DNA of 64,000 nucleotides from Edaphocola aurantiacus (GCF_019797745.1 NZ_VOSI01000001.1:494928-558927), one strand, 5' to 3'. Counted from the stretch's first letter, positions 34,285-43,543 are shown. Numbers and translations: made by a program. Notes: generated by a model from the letters alone, not told the origin.

Positions 34285-35964
34285 CTAATGTGCAACAGTC
34301 AGTACATTTCTATATATTGTATTACCACTGCTTAAGTCAACATAATAGTTGCCATTGGCAAAATGGGATGTATTGATGTTAACTGATGCTTCTTTAATGT
34401 GTTCTTGTTTATATACTAAGTGCCCCATAATATCCCAAACCAGCAGGGTTTTCCCTTGTTGTACATTATTAATCGTCACATAATTGGTACAAGGATTAGG
34501 GTATAGTTGAAGTACTTTTTTAGTCAGTGCCATATCTCCGATACCGGTAAAGGTTGCGGTCTGATTTTCATAAGCGCCAATATCAACAATATCTACAACC
34601 CGGTTGTTGCCCATAAAATCATATGCTCCAGTATAGGTTCCTGTAGCTACACCTCTGTTCACACAAACAGACTGATCCTGTAACGAAAAATCTTTTTGCA
34701 AAGCATCGTATACAATACCGGCTGCTGTGGTTGGATTGACAAAATCGACAGAATTGGTCATCATATTATTGGGTGTATCGGCAGGAAGCGTTGTATAGTT
34801 GTAGTAGACTTCCTGACTGATGGAAGATTTGAATGTATTGCGTTCTAACCTGATGTCGTTGGTTCCCCAGATACCAATTGTTTGCTGAAATGTACTCTCC
34901 GTCTTATTTCCGCTGAAAATATTATTTTTTGCAGTCACCTTTGTCAGACTGAGATTAAGCCCATTGGAAAAAACGAACAGGCCCGATCCATCAACAGCGA
35001 CCAGGTTATTGACCAGGGTATTGTTATTAAAAGCGACTTTGGCATGTGCAATATAAACAGTACCATGACCGTTACGGTTGTAATTGTTCGCAATGACATT
35101 ATTCCGTACGAGATAGTCCAGGGTATCTGAATGGTTACTGAATACGGTCAGAAACAATGCTGCACCACCATCATTACTACCGCATTGCTGACTGGGGCCT
35201 GTGTTACTATTATTAGCAATCAGGTTGCCTTCTATCAGGCCATTGCCTCCTGTACAGGTTACCACAGAGTTGCCTGAAGACTGGTTTTTATAAAATGTAT
35301 TTCCACGGATGGTTGTCTTTCTGGAATCATTATCGATAACTGAGTACACAGGATAGAAGGAATAGTTATCAGAAAGATTATGATGGAAATTACAGTTCGT
35401 AAAAGTTGACTCTGAATAATGGGTACTAATCAGGTAGGTAGACTGATTTTCATAGAATTCACAACGGTTCATTTCAAAATTCCGTGCAGAGTTCTGGAAA
35501 ATGAAGCGCTGGTTATTGCAGTTATTATGATAGATCTTGCAGTTGTCCATCACCATTTTACTCTCTACAAAAAAACCATAAGTTGTCGCACTCTGATTGT
35601 AGGGCTTTTTAATGTCCCTGATCGTACAATAGTTGAGTATGGCCCGTTCGCCAACAAACTCAAGGCCGCTCCAACCGCCATTCTGTACCTGATTATTGCT
35701 CCAGCCGGTAGTATCTACCGCACGAAACATAATGCCTCCATCCGAACTGCCATCAGCCAATACACTACCATGAAAAGACATCTTACCAGAAGGACCAAAT
35801 AAAAAGACGACACCAGGTTCAATATACACGCTATCGTAATAGCTCATCGGCGTGGTAATAGTATAAGGGGAATTCTGAATGGTAAATACCTGGGTTGCAA
35901 ATGCAGCAAAACTGCCCAGCAGCACCATGAATAAAATGGATAACCTGGTAAATATTGTCTTCAT
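34285..35964 (-). CDS. Secreted right-handed beta-helix protein with type IX sorting domain
   Basis: 559 aa. Signal peptide about 1-23 (AAFATQ). Residues about 70-440 form a parallel beta-helix, seen as recurring short strands with Asn ladders (GNTFYKNQSSGN, GNLIANNSNTG, NNVIANNYNRNGH, NNTLVNNLVA). Residues about 490-559 are a Por_Secre_tail: LYPNPCTNYVTI then LLVWDIMGHLVYKQ. The tail directs export through the type IX system and cell-surface attachment. The helix could be a polysaccharide lyase or adhesin; no catalytic residues can be named. Confidence 0.87.
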   Translation of the reverse strand: MKTIFTRLSILFMVLLGSFAAFATQVFTIQNSPYTITTPMSYYDSVYIEPGVVFLFGPSGKMSFHGSVLADGSSDGGIMFRAVDTTGWSNNQVQNGGWSGLEFVGERAILNYCTIRDIKKPYNQSATTYGFFVESKMVMDNCKIYHNNCNNQRFIFQNSARNFEMNRCEFYENQSTYLISTHYSESTFTNCNFHHNLSDNYSFYPVYSVIDNDSRKTTIRGNTFYKNQSSGNSVVTCTGGNGLIEGNLIANNSNTGPSQQCGSNDGGAALFLTVFSNHSDTLDYLVRNNVIANNYNRNGHGTVYIAHAKVAFNNNTLVNNLVAVDGSGLFVFSNGLNLSLTKVTAKNNIFSGNKTESTFQQTIGIWGTNDIRLERNTFKSSISQEVYYNYTTLPADTPNNMMTNSVDFVNPTTAAGIVYDALQKDFSLQDQSVCVNRGVATGTYTGAYDFMGNNRVVDIVDIGAYENQTATFTGIGDMALTKKVLQLYPNPCTNYVTINNVQQGKTLLVWDIMGHLVYKQEHIKEASVNINTSHFANGNYYVDLSSGNTIYRNVLTVAH

Positions 35965-36091
35965 AATAAGAGGGTTTTAAATAAAGACAGTAAAATATTA
36001 ACAATAGATAGTAAGTGTTCCCGCGTGCAGATGGCAGGATCTGTATAAAATCCAATTAAATCATCTGAAAATGCAGCAGATAGCACCCTCT

Positions 36092-36134
36092 ACAAACGTA
36101 CAAGGCACTCATAAAGAGTGCCTTGTACGTTTGT
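36092..36134. terminator. 19-bp perfect palindrome after the GT2 gene
   Basis: Arms 36092-36110 and 36116-36134, loop ATAAA. Tandem context: both flanking genes are on the minus strand. The GT2 stop codon lies 10 bases away. Confidence 0.8.
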
Positions 36135-36143
36135 TTTTACAGC

Positions 36144-37079
36144 TTATGCTTTTCCGATTAATTTATAATTTTTAAACCCTCCAAGGGTTCTGCCACCCAA
36201 AATTCTATTTTCTATGAAATTGATTATCCTGTATTTCAGTTTAAATTTCTTTCTCATATTTGAAGTGGGGGCTCCAGTATACTGCAATACATCTCCCCAA
36301 TCCATATTCTTGATGCGGGGTTCCATAAATTTGGGATGCTGACCTTTAAACAACGGAAAGTAGCTCAGGTTGCCATACTCATATAGCTCCGTTTTAAAAT
36401 GTTCAGCTACCGTTCCATCATGCATGGTTTTCTGCTCTACAATTTTCTTTCCTATTTTCCGGGGATCCCTGCTCCATCCGTAATGATACATGTACGCATC
36501 AATCTGTAAGCAATTAAGTTTGCGTGTCCCTTCCTTCTTCCCGTAACTGATTCCATCAAAATCTGTTATACTACGGAAGGACTGTGCATCTTTCCAGGAA
36601 TGTGTCTCCGGCAGATTACGGACAATACGTACTTCTTTCGGATAGGCAAAGTGCAGCGCATCTATATAATGGTCATAGTTACCGTAGAAATGAACATACT
36701 TAAACACAAAACCCTCTACCCTGCTATCATTCAGATACTGCGTACAGGCATTCCTGATTGCCGCGTAGCCATTTTCATGCAGTACTTCATCGGCCTGTAT
36801 ATATATGCACCAATCTCCGGTGCAGGCTTTTAAGGCCAGATCCGTTTGCTGTGCATAGATATTCCCATCAGCATTAAACGTTTTTGTATCCCATTCTGTA
36901 TTAATGATCTTTAGCTTGGGAGAATTGATTGACTTTACCAGGTCTGCAGTGTTGTCCTGACTATCTCCCATTACAACAATAAACTCATCCACAAGCGGCA
37001 ATACCGAACTGATACTCTCGATTATAGGGAAGTCATATATTGTTGCATTGCGAATTATTGTGAATCCGCTGATCTTCAT
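36144..37079 (-). CDS. Glycosyltransferase family 2
   Basis: 311-aa cytoplasmic inverting glycosyltransferase. The GT-A fold opens with MKISGFTIIRNA; the nucleotide-sugar site includes VMGDSQDNTADLV, and the DxD-like motif is IQADEVLHE (about residues 97-105). The C-terminal half contains the aromatic-rich acceptor region and a basic end (NMRKKFKLKYRIINFIENRILGGRT). It probably adds a sugar to LPS or a capsule; donor and acceptor are unknown. ATG 37079 follows a -7 box; monocistronic with a strong palindrome terminator. Confidence 0.88.
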   Translation of the reverse strand: MKISGFTIIRNATIYDFPIIESISSVLPLVDEFIVVMGDSQDNTADLVKSINSPKLKIINTEWDTKTFNADGNIYAQQTDLALKACTGDWCIYIQADEVLHENGYAAIRNACTQYLNDSRVEGFVFKYVHFYGNYDHYIDALHFAYPKEVRIVRNLPETHSWKDAQSFRSITDFDGISYGKKEGTRKLNCLQIDAYMYHYGWSRDPRKIGKKIVEQKTMHDGTVAEHFKTELYEYGNLSYFPLFKGQHPKFMEPRIKNMDWGDVLQYTGAPTSNMRKKFKLKYRIINFIENRILGGRTLGGFKNYKLIGKA

Positions 37080-37100
37080 AAAAGAATATTTTTTGAAGGG

Positions 37101-37108
37101 CAAAGGTA
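37101..37108 (-). promoter_or_regulatory. -7 box TACCTTTG of the GT2 gene
   Basis: Exact TAnnTTTG match 22 bases before the ATG at 37079. Confidence 0.6.
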
Positions 37109-37159
37109 ATAGTATTATACCGTTCAATCATTATTCAGATATATTCAAAGAACAGAGTT

Positions 37160-37366
37160 TTATTCAAAGCTGGCCATATGATTCAGCATCAGCATAATCA
37201 TTGCGGGTGTCTGCCGCACGTGAATTCTGTCTCCGAGGTGGTTTATGATGCATGTTTTTATAGCCGCAAGCGGGTTTGCATTGATCAACCAGAAAGACAT
37301 TATATTCTGAATATTCAAAGCATATGTCATTCCATTTTCGAGATTGAGTTTTATAAACCTTTCCAT
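37160..37366 (-). CDS. Small protein of unknown function (68 aa)
   Basis: 68 aa beginning MERFIKLNLENGMTYALNIQ. The first half looks like paired strands, the second half like an amphipathic helix (PAMIMLMLNHM). No family is recognised. Support comes from position: ATG 37366 is preceded by an exact -7 box at 37388-37395, and the GT2 promoter lies beyond its stop, so it is a separate unit. The strand-turn-strand start with an NxxNI motif could be a small binding or regulatory domain, but this is a guess. Confidence 0.5.
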   Translation of the reverse strand: MERFIKLNLENGMTYALNIQNIMSFWLINANPLAAIKTCIINHLGDRIHVRQTPAMIMLMLNHMASFE

Positions 37367-37387
37367 ATCACATCGTTTTAGTACTAA

Positions 37388-37395
37388 CAAATTTA
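37388..37395 (-). promoter_or_regulatory. -7 box TAAATTTG of the 68-aa gene
   Basis: Exact TAnnTTTG match 22 bases before the ATG at 37366. Confidence 0.5.
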
Positions 37396-37547
37396 TAATA
37401 ACAATTCAATAACCAAAAGTTAATATAATCATTATGCTAATATCACAATACCTCAACCTGCACTTAAACGATGTGCCTTCAATTCAATCAAAGTATACGA
37501 TCGAACGTTTATTAAATATCTAACAACTATTCCTGTATCATTTCCTT

Positions 37548-37555
37548 TATTTTTG
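37548..37555 (+). promoter_or_regulatory. -7 box TATTTTTG of the LolA-like operon
   Basis: Exact TAnnTTTG match 21 bases before the ATG at 37576. Confidence 0.65.
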
Positions 37556-37575
37556 CAATTCATTTATACACAGAT

Positions 37576-38208
37576 ATGAAGATTTCCAAAGTATTATTAA
37601 CGCTTGCAGCAGTTTTGAGTATACATATCAGCTATGCACAATTCAGCCCGGTTGCCAATCCGGCGAGCGTGCAACAGGTACTGGCAGGTAATGCGGCTAA
37701 AACACAGACCATCAGCAGCGATTTTACTCAGATCAAGAATATGAAAATGCTGAATGATAAAGTCAGTTCCAAAGGCAAATTCTATTTCAAACAGCAGGAT
37801 AAAGTGCGCATAGAGTATACTCAACCATTTCAGTACCTGCTCGTGATGAGTGGCGGAATGATTACGGTTAAAGAGAACGGCAAAGTATCCAAAATCAATA
37901 CGCGCAATAGCCTTACCATGCAATCGGTAAATCGGGTTATGATGGATTGTATGCGGGGTACGGTATTCAGTAATAAAGATTTTTCGGTAAAAGCATTAGC
38001 TTCTACCTCTCAATATTTATTGAAATTGAGCCCGGTAAATGCTTCTATGAAAAGCCTGTTTAAACAAATTGATGTGTATATCAATAAAGCGGACAACAAT
38101 GTGAGTAAGCTGGTAATGACTGAAAACAATGGTGACTATACCGAAATGGTCTTTTCTAATAAGAAATTAAACACAGCCCTTTCTGATGCGTTGTTTTCTG
38201 TACGTTAG
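37576..38208 (+). CDS. LolA-like periplasmic lipoprotein carrier
   Basis: 210 aa. Signal peptide about 1-21 (HISYAQ). The mature protein has the LolA pattern: ISSDFTQIKNMKMLNDKVSSKGKFYFKQQDKVRIEYTQPFQYLL, then the strand MITVKENGKVSKI. LolA proteins carry lipids or lipoproteins across the periplasm. Its neighbours (a lipoprotein and a hotdog dehydratase, each overlapping the previous gene) match gene sets of aryl polyene and flexirubin pigment clusters, so this copy probably serves pigment-lipid transport rather than general lipoprotein sorting. Confidence 0.87.
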   Translation: MKISKVLLTLAAVLSIHISYAQFSPVANPASVQQVLAGNAAKTQTISSDFTQIKNMKMLNDKVSSKGKFYFKQQDKVRIEYTQPFQYLLVMSGGMITVKENGKVSKINTRNSLTMQSVNRVMMDCMRGTVFSNKDFSVKALASTSQYLLKLSPVNASMKSLFKQIDVYINKADNNVSKLVMTENNGDYTEMVFSNKKLNTALSDALFSVR

Positions 38209-38878
38209 TCTGCTCTGCTTGCTTTCATCCTGTAGGGTAAGAGAGTACCAGAAGGCTGTAAAAGCTCCGGAAGCAGTCCAAAATATGTTTTCGGATCAGT
38301 CAAAATCATATCAACCTGTATTCGACAAGGTATTATATAACTGTGTTGTGGATGGAAAGACACCTTTGGGTAAGCGCTATCATCTGAGCGGACTGCTTTT
38401 TATCAAACAACTGGAAGAAGGGAAGAGAGTTGTATTTCAAAACCAGATGGGTATTACCTATTTCGATTTTGGCTGGGATAATAATGGCAATTTCTCTGTG
38501 CATAATATTATGTCACAGATGGATAAAGGACCACTGATCAAAACACTGAAAAAGGATTTTGAGTTGCTGCTCTTCTATAATCTGCCACAAAAAAGCAATG
38601 GGGTATATGCATTACCAAAATATCCTGAAGATCATTATCTTAAATTTGATTTGAGTAAAGGTTTTGTCTATTATATCTTTGATCAGCAGCTGCTGCTGAA
38701 TCGTATAGAAAATGCCGATGATCGCAAAAAGGTGACTGTTATGCAGACCAGCCCTACAAAAACGGGGAACCTGCCGGAAACGATTCATATTAATCATCTT
38801 AAGGCGAATTTCACTATTCAGTTACAGCAATTGAACACTAATAATTTACAAACAACAGAAGATGTTATTACAGAGTAA
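38186..38878 (+). CDS. Lipoprotein of the aryl polyene-like unit, unknown function
   Basis: 230 aa. Lipoprotein signal with lipobox LLSSC and Cys16; no recognised domain. The mature part has repeated beta strands (GLLFIKQLEEGKRVVFQNQMG, YFDFGWDNNGNFSVHNIM), suggestive of an outer-membrane-anchored lipid-binding barrel. It overlaps the LolA-like gene by 23 bases and the dehydratase gene by 17, so it is translated as part of this unit. Confidence 0.72.
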   Translation: MRCFLYVSLLCLLSSCRVREYQKAVKAPEAVQNMFSDQSKSYQPVFDKVLYNCVVDGKTPLGKRYHLSGLLFIKQLEEGKRVVFQNQMGITYFDFGWDNNGNFSVHNIMSQMDKGPLIKTLKKDFELLLFYNLPQKSNGVYALPKYPEDHYLKFDLSKGFVYYIFDQQLLLNRIENADDRKKVTVMQTSPTKTGNLPETIHINHLKANFTIQLQQLNTNNLQTTEDVITE

Positions 38879-39239
38879 GTTTTATAATATAAAATCCTTT
38901 GCTGTTGCAGAACAGGATATACAGGCCATTATCAATATTAATCCCGCACATGGCATCTTCGAAGGACACTTCCCGGGGCAACCGGTAGTACCAGGAGTAT
39001 GTATGATACAGATTATTAAGGAGTTGACCGGGCAACATTTAGGGACAACACTTAAACTTAATTCGGCCTCACAGGTGAAATTTTTACAGCTATTGGTTCC
39101 AGAAGCAGATCAAGACATTCAGGTACAGATCAGCATCAAAAATCCGGAAGAGAATGAATACAGCATTGCTGCCAGTTTATTACAATCTGGTAAAGCCATT
39201 ATGAAAATGAATGGCCGGTTTTCTACTGCAATACATTAA
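38862..39239 (+). CDS. Hotdog-fold 3-hydroxyacyl-ACP dehydratase (FabZ/ApeI-like)
   Basis: 125-aa hotdog protein with the dehydratase motif HGIFEGHFPGQPVVPGVCMIQ (about residues 26-46). The His and the following Gly-rich loop match FabZ-type enzymes; the catalytic acid of FabZ (Glu in LQIEALAQ) is replaced by a Gln/Ile context (MIQIIKEL), as in the dehydratases of aryl polyene clusters. It is shorter than, and distinct from, the FabZ domain at 13300-13757. The gene ends the three-gene unit at a long palindrome. Confidence 0.85.
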   Translation: MLLQSKFYNIKSFAVAEQDIQAIININPAHGIFEGHFPGQPVVPGVCMIQIIKELTGQHLGTTLKLNSASQVKFLQLLVPEADQDIQVQISIKNPEENEYSIAASLLQSGKAIMKMNGRFSTAIH

Positions 39240-39262
39240 TATATCTATTCTTAAACCGAGCT

Positions 39263-39308
39263 TAAATATAAGAGGGGCACTATCATGATAGTGTCCCTCT
39301 TATATTTA
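39263..39308. terminator. 23-bp palindrome between the dehydratase and sugar transferase genes
   Basis: Arms 39263-39285 and 39286-39308 are directly adjacent with no spacer and have a single G-T mismatch, which pairs as G-U in RNA. Confidence 0.8.
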
Positions 39309-39359
39309 TAATAAAATACATTTTCGCATTTGTGCAATTGCCCGTTGCAAAAGACAATT

Positions 39360-40793
39360 CTATTTTCCCCTACCCTGAAACAATACGATAAGGGTAAAAA
39401 TCATAATCTTAAAATCCAGCATCAAAGAACAGTTCTCTACATAAAGCAGGTCATATTTCATGCGCTCAATCATCTGGCTCACATTCTCTGCATAACCAAA
39501 TTTCACCATTCCCCAAGAGGTAATACCAGGTTTCACACGATGCAGAAAACGATAGTGCGGATGAGTCTGGGTAATGATATCAATAAAATGCTTTCGCTCT
39601 GGTCTTGGTCCTACCAGCGACATATCTCCTTTCAATACATTAAAGAACTGAGGTAATTCATCAAAACGCCATTTGCGCATAATCTTGCCCCAGGGAGTAA
39701 TACGTTTATCATTATCACTGGATAGTGCCGGTCCGTTCACTTCTGAATCAGTATACATAGAACGGAACTTGAGGATGTGAAATGGAGCTCCATTGAGTCC
39801 GATACGCTCCTGCTTATACAATATCGGTCCTTGTGAGGAGCGACGTACCATAATAATATTAAGTATATAAAGGGGGCTTAGAATAAAAATGGCAAATACT
39901 GCAGCAATTACATCAATCGTTCTTTTCAGTACTTTTTGCCAGTTGGGAATCAGCTCAGGTGATATACTGAGCATAACATTATCAAAAACGTTAGAAGTAC
40001 GTACTGAACCAGAAATAATATCGTACAACTCCGGCATTACCTTTACCTCTATAGGTCTATAACTCAGTTTTACCAGGATGTTCTCAATCAATCTACGCTC
40101 CGAGGCTTCTAATGCAACGACCGCTTCTTCTACCTTATGCTCATCAATAATACGTTCAATATCATTTATGACGCCCAGGTAAGGTAGATTAGGAATAATC
40201 TTTTCATCATTTAACTCATGTCCATCTGCACTCACCAGGCCTACGATTTTGTGCCCTATAATCTTGGGATTATCGATCAGCTGGCGGTATACTGAGTTCG
40301 CCTTTCCATTACTGCCTATTATGATGGTATTTACCCAAACCTTCTGATCAACCAATTGTTGCTTGGTACGTCCAAAATAATATGTTCGGACAAACAATAA
40401 TACCAATAAGTGTACAAGGAAATACCAGGCCGTTATTTCAAAAAAGTATTTAAAACTACCTGTATCATCTGCAAATATATACAGCCCGATAAGGGTAACG
40501 CCAATAAAGGCACTAATTACACTACGGAACATCTCCTGCAGCCTCGATTTCTTAAAGACATCGAAATAAGTACCGGAAAGCCAATATATAATAAGCCAAA
40601 AGATGGGTATAATAAGGATAGTCAGTAAATAATCTCTTGGAGAGAATACATCACTGTAATAAATATCAGGGAAATCTTTTTTTAATATTCTATGTCTGTG
40701 AAACCAGAAGACTATCCACGCCAATACAGCGGTAAAATAATCTAATACCACTAAAACCCTCAATGCAGTTATTCTTTTCTTATTGAGATCCAA
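39360..40793 (-). CDS. Polyprenyl-phosphate sugar-1-phosphate transferase (exopolysaccharide initiation)
   Basis: 477 aa. Four or five transmembrane segments in the first 130 residues, a Rossmann-like CoA_binding_3 middle domain (about 150-250), another membrane helix (about 290-310) and the catalytic bacterial sugar transferase domain with KRTIDVIAAV, YKQERIGLNGAPFHILKFRSM, RFDELPQFFNVLKGDMSLVGPRPE. It attaches the first sugar phosphate to undecaprenyl phosphate. The start is TTG at 40793, 2 bases after the stop of the Gfo/Idh-like gene; no ATG is nearby. Confidence 0.9.
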   Translation of the reverse strand: MDLNKKRITALRVLVVLDYFTAVLAWIVFWFHRHRILKKDFPDIYYSDVFSPRDYLLTILIIPIFWLIIYWLSGTYFDVFKKSRLQEMFRSVISAFIGVTLIGLYIFADDTGSFKYFFEITAWYFLVHLLVLLFVRTYYFGRTKQQLVDQKVWVNTIIIGSNGKANSVYRQLIDNPKIIGHKIVGLVSADGHELNDEKIIPNLPYLGVINDIERIIDEHKVEEAVVALEASERRLIENILVKLSYRPIEVKVMPELYDIISGSVRTSNVFDNVMLSISPELIPNWQKVLKRTIDVIAAVFAIFILSPLYILNIIMVRRSSQGPILYKQERIGLNGAPFHILKFRSMYTDSEVNGPALSSDNDKRITPWGKIMRKWRFDELPQFFNVLKGDMSLVGPRPERKHFIDIITQTHPHYRFLHRVKPGITSWGMVKFGYAENVSQMIERMKYDLLYVENCSLMLDFKIMIFTLIVLFQGRGK

Positions 40794-40795
40794 TC

Positions 40796-41638
40796 TTAAG
40801 ATTCTATTTGTTTTACAATTTCTGAGGCCAGCTCTACAGAATTTATGGCATCAAATATAGTCACTTTCGTAACGTTATCCTGCTGAATATCAGAAATAAA
40901 TGAATTTAATGCCGCATTTACTGCTGCTTCCGGGATATAATGATGTTTATCCTGTGTAACTTCTATTTCTGAAACATAGCCTATACCATATAACGACAAA
41001 ATATGCTCCAATCGTATTGCACTACTGTTCAATAATATATCTCCGATTGCTCCGTTATCGAATTGCATACGGATATTGACCAAGTCTTTAATATTATCTT
41101 CTACGGCAACACTGTTTGCAAATATTTTGCGCACATGAGATTTCAGTAATTTTAATACTATATCAATGTGATTATTGACCAGTTGCTGCCACTCCAGCAT
41201 CAGATCTCCTGCCTGATAGGCACATTTGATATCAATAAATTTCAATGGAGCAGTATGTAAATCAGGTTGCAATTCCTTTAAGAATCTCAGGTACAATCCA
41301 ACCTGACATTTAATCTTTGCCTCCTGAATAAGCTTTGCTATATGCTGCAGAGAAGGTGTATCTAAAACAAAAGGATTGTGCAGGAACAAATGTTTCTGAA
41401 AATGAATAGCCTCATAAATGTACTCAATTTGCTGAGCATTTTCAGAAACGATATCAATTATATCAACAGCCTGGGCAAGCGTGGAAAATTCAATAAAGTT
41501 GTAGAATCCAGGAACAGTGTCAGAGCTATGATTGCCGGCAAGATGATATCCAACCACTTGCACGCAACCAACCATCCCCCATTGTTTAATACGGGACAAA
41601 ACGTTTTCCTTATTTCCGACTATTCCAACCTTTAGCAT
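40796..41638 (-). CDS. Divergent Gfo/Idh/MocA-like protein
   Basis: 280 aa. The Rossmann N-terminus (VGIVGNKENVLSRI) lacks the full G-x-G-x-x-G, and the position of the usual catalytic EKP motif reads HNP (FLHNPFVL). The rest fits a short Gfo/Idh/MocA oxidoreductase with a C-terminal sheet (LKFIDIKC, IRMQFDNGAIGDILLNSSA). Loss of both signatures suggests weakened NAD binding or a non-catalytic role. It runs directly into the sugar transferase gene (2-base gap), so a part in polysaccharide assembly is likely. Confidence 0.72.
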   Translation of the reverse strand: MLKVGIVGNKENVLSRIKQWGMVGCVQVVGYHLAGNHSSDTVPGFYNFIEFSTLAQAVDIIDIVSENAQQIEYIYEAIHFQKHLFLHNPFVLDTPSLQHIAKLIQEAKIKCQVGLYLRFLKELQPDLHTAPLKFIDIKCAYQAGDLMLEWQQLVNNHIDIVLKLLKSHVRKIFANSVAVEDNIKDLVNIRMQFDNGAIGDILLNSSAIRLEHILSLYGIGYVSEIEVTQDKHHYIPEAAVNAALNSFISDIQQDNVTKVTIFDAINSVELASEIVKQIES

Positions 41639-41723
41639 AATACCAAGACTTTATGCAAAATACAGCATAGTAAAATTTATTCTTAGTTTTAGGCATAAAA
41701 GTTATCCCCCGAAAATCCACAAC

Positions 41724-42428
41724 TTATAATAATCCCTGATCGGCAAAACTAAAATACCCCTGATCAGATATAATCAAATGATCAATCAATTGAATATCGA
41801 ATAATTGACAGGCAGCTTTGACTTTCTGCGTGGTATTCTTATCCGAAGCAGATGGTTTCAGATTACCTGAGGGATGGTTATGCGCAATAATTATCTTGGT
41901 AGCCAGGTGTTGCAGCGCATTACGCATAATAAGCCTTATATCAACAATAGTCGATGTCAGGCCACCAGAACTGAGAAATTCCTGGCAAACAATAGAATTG
42001 GCATGATTGAGGTATAACACAAACATTTTTTCCTGCTCCAGGTCTTTCAGTAAGGGCACTAAAAACACCGCAGCCTCAGTACTGGACTGAATAATTTTCC
42101 GTGCCAATACATCATTATATTGCCTCCTTTTACCCAATTCCAGAGCTGCAATCAGGGTTACAGCCTTCGCCGGTCCAATACCTTTAAATTCTTCTAATTG
42201 TTTAACCTGTAGTTTTCCAAGTAAGTGTAAATTATCCTCTGCCTTTCTCAGAATCGCACGAGCAAGATCTACAGCGGAGAATGCCTGATGTCCACTTCCT
42301 AAAAGTATGGCAATCAACTCTGCATCAGATAAAGCCGCAGCCCCTTTTGAGACCAGTTTTTCCCTGGGCTTATCATCATTTTTCCAATCTTTAATGGATA
42401 TACTTTTTGCATTAGATGTATCTTCCAT
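41724..42428 (-). CDS. radC: RadC-family JAB/MPN protein
   Basis: 234 aa. The N-terminal helix-hairpin-helix region (EFKGIGPAKAVTLIAALELGKR, about 84-105) is followed by a JAB1/MPN metal-binding domain with HNHPSGNLKPSASD (about 183-196). The old link to RadC DNA repair is not supported experimentally; a role in recombination or transformation is suggested. It starts 5 bases after dprA, which supports a link to competence. Confidence 0.95.
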   Translation of the reverse strand: MEDTSNAKSISIKDWKNDDKPREKLVSKGAAALSDAELIAILLGSGHQAFSAVDLARAILRKAEDNLHLLGKLQVKQLEEFKGIGPAKAVTLIAALELGKRRQYNDVLARKIIQSSTEAAVFLVPLLKDLEQEKMFVLYLNHANSIVCQEFLSSGGLTSTIVDIRLIMRNALQHLATKIIIAHNHPSGNLKPSASDKNTTQKVKAACQLFDIQLIDHLIISDQGYFSFADQGLL

Positions 42429-42433
42429 AAGAT

Positions 42434-43543
42434 TTATGCACAGTTTAGTTTGTAGCGTTTTCCTGGTAAGACGGTTACGATATCCTGAAATTCCAACTGA
42501 AGTAATAAATTAGCCAACTGGCTATCATCTATTCCGCTTTTTAATTGCAGTTCATCAATATGCATGGTATTCTTGTATCCGATCAGGTCGATTATTTTAT
42601 GCTCTTTCTCATTACAATGAGTAAATAATCGTTGCTGTATACTCCTGGATGAAGTAATATCCTCATCATTCCAGTTCATTAATTGCAATACATCTTCCAG
42701 TTCTGTGACCAGGTGAGCCATTTGTGTTTTGATCAGGTAATTACACCCTGAAGATCGGGCATCCTGCACCCTGCCTGGAATAGCCATCACATCTCTGTTA
42801 TAACCCACCGCAAGTTTAGCAGTGATCATAGCGCCACCTTTTACATCGGTTTCTACAACAATCGTCGCATCTGTCATACCGGCAACAATACGATTACGCA
42901 TAGGAAAATGTTGACGTTCCGGAATTGTTTGTGACTTAAACTCAGTGATCAGTCCTCCCTTCGCAATCATTTCAGAAGCCATCCGCTCATGCACATTAGG
43001 ATAAATACGATCTAAACCATGGGCAAGTACACCTATAGTTGACATATTGCTTTTCAGTGCCTGATTATGAGCTACACTATCTATTCCATAAGCCATTCCA
43101 CTAACAATGGTTACATTATATGGTTTAAGTGCATCAACTATGTATTGTGTCCACTCTTTCCCATACGCGGTTAACATGCGCGATCCGACTATGGCGAGTT
43201 GCCTTTGACTGTTCAGTGCGGCTTCATTTCCTTTGAAAAATATCAGATACGGTGCATCTGGAATGCTACGCAGCTTCTGTGGATAGCGCTCATCCAAAAT
43301 CGAAATCGGAATAATTTCATTTCTGAGCATAAAGTCCAGCTCATTTTCAATACTGGCGTCATTTTCAGAACAGGAGAGAATATTACGAGCCTTGGTTGTA
43401 CCGACTAGTGTACTAAGCTCCTTAAAGGATGCACCAAAAATTGCTCGCGCGTTGAGAAAATGATTTAATAATTGGGTGGCATAGGCATCCCCTATACCTT
43501 CTATCATGCCCAATTGTAACAGGGAATAGGTTTCGGTATTCAT
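42434..43543 (-). CDS. dprA: DNA-processing protein DprA
   Basis: 369 aa. Binds incoming single-stranded DNA in natural transformation and loads RecA. N-terminal HhH/SAM-like part, Rossmann DprA core with VGSRMLTAYG, VSGMAYGIDSVAHNQAL, PERQHFPMRNRIVAGM and AIPGRV (about 115-300), and C-terminal winged helix (about 310-369). With radC just downstream and comM in the window, natural competence is plausible. It follows the sucD terminator. Confidence 0.95.
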   Translation of the reverse strand: MNTETYSLLQLGMIEGIGDAYATQLLNHFLNARAIFGASFKELSTLVGTTKARNILSCSENDASIENELDFMLRNEIIPISILDERYPQKLRSIPDAPYLIFFKGNEAALNSQRQLAIVGSRMLTAYGKEWTQYIVDALKPYNVTIVSGMAYGIDSVAHNQALKSNMSTIGVLAHGLDRIYPNVHERMASEMIAKGGLITEFKSQTIPERQHFPMRNRIVAGMTDATIVVETDVKGGAMITAKLAVGYNRDVMAIPGRVQDARSSGCNYLIKTQMAHLVTELEDVLQLMNWNDEDITSSRSIQQRLFTHCNEKEHKIIDLIGYKNTMHIDELQLKSGIDDSQLANLLLQLEFQDIVTVLPGKRYKLNCA

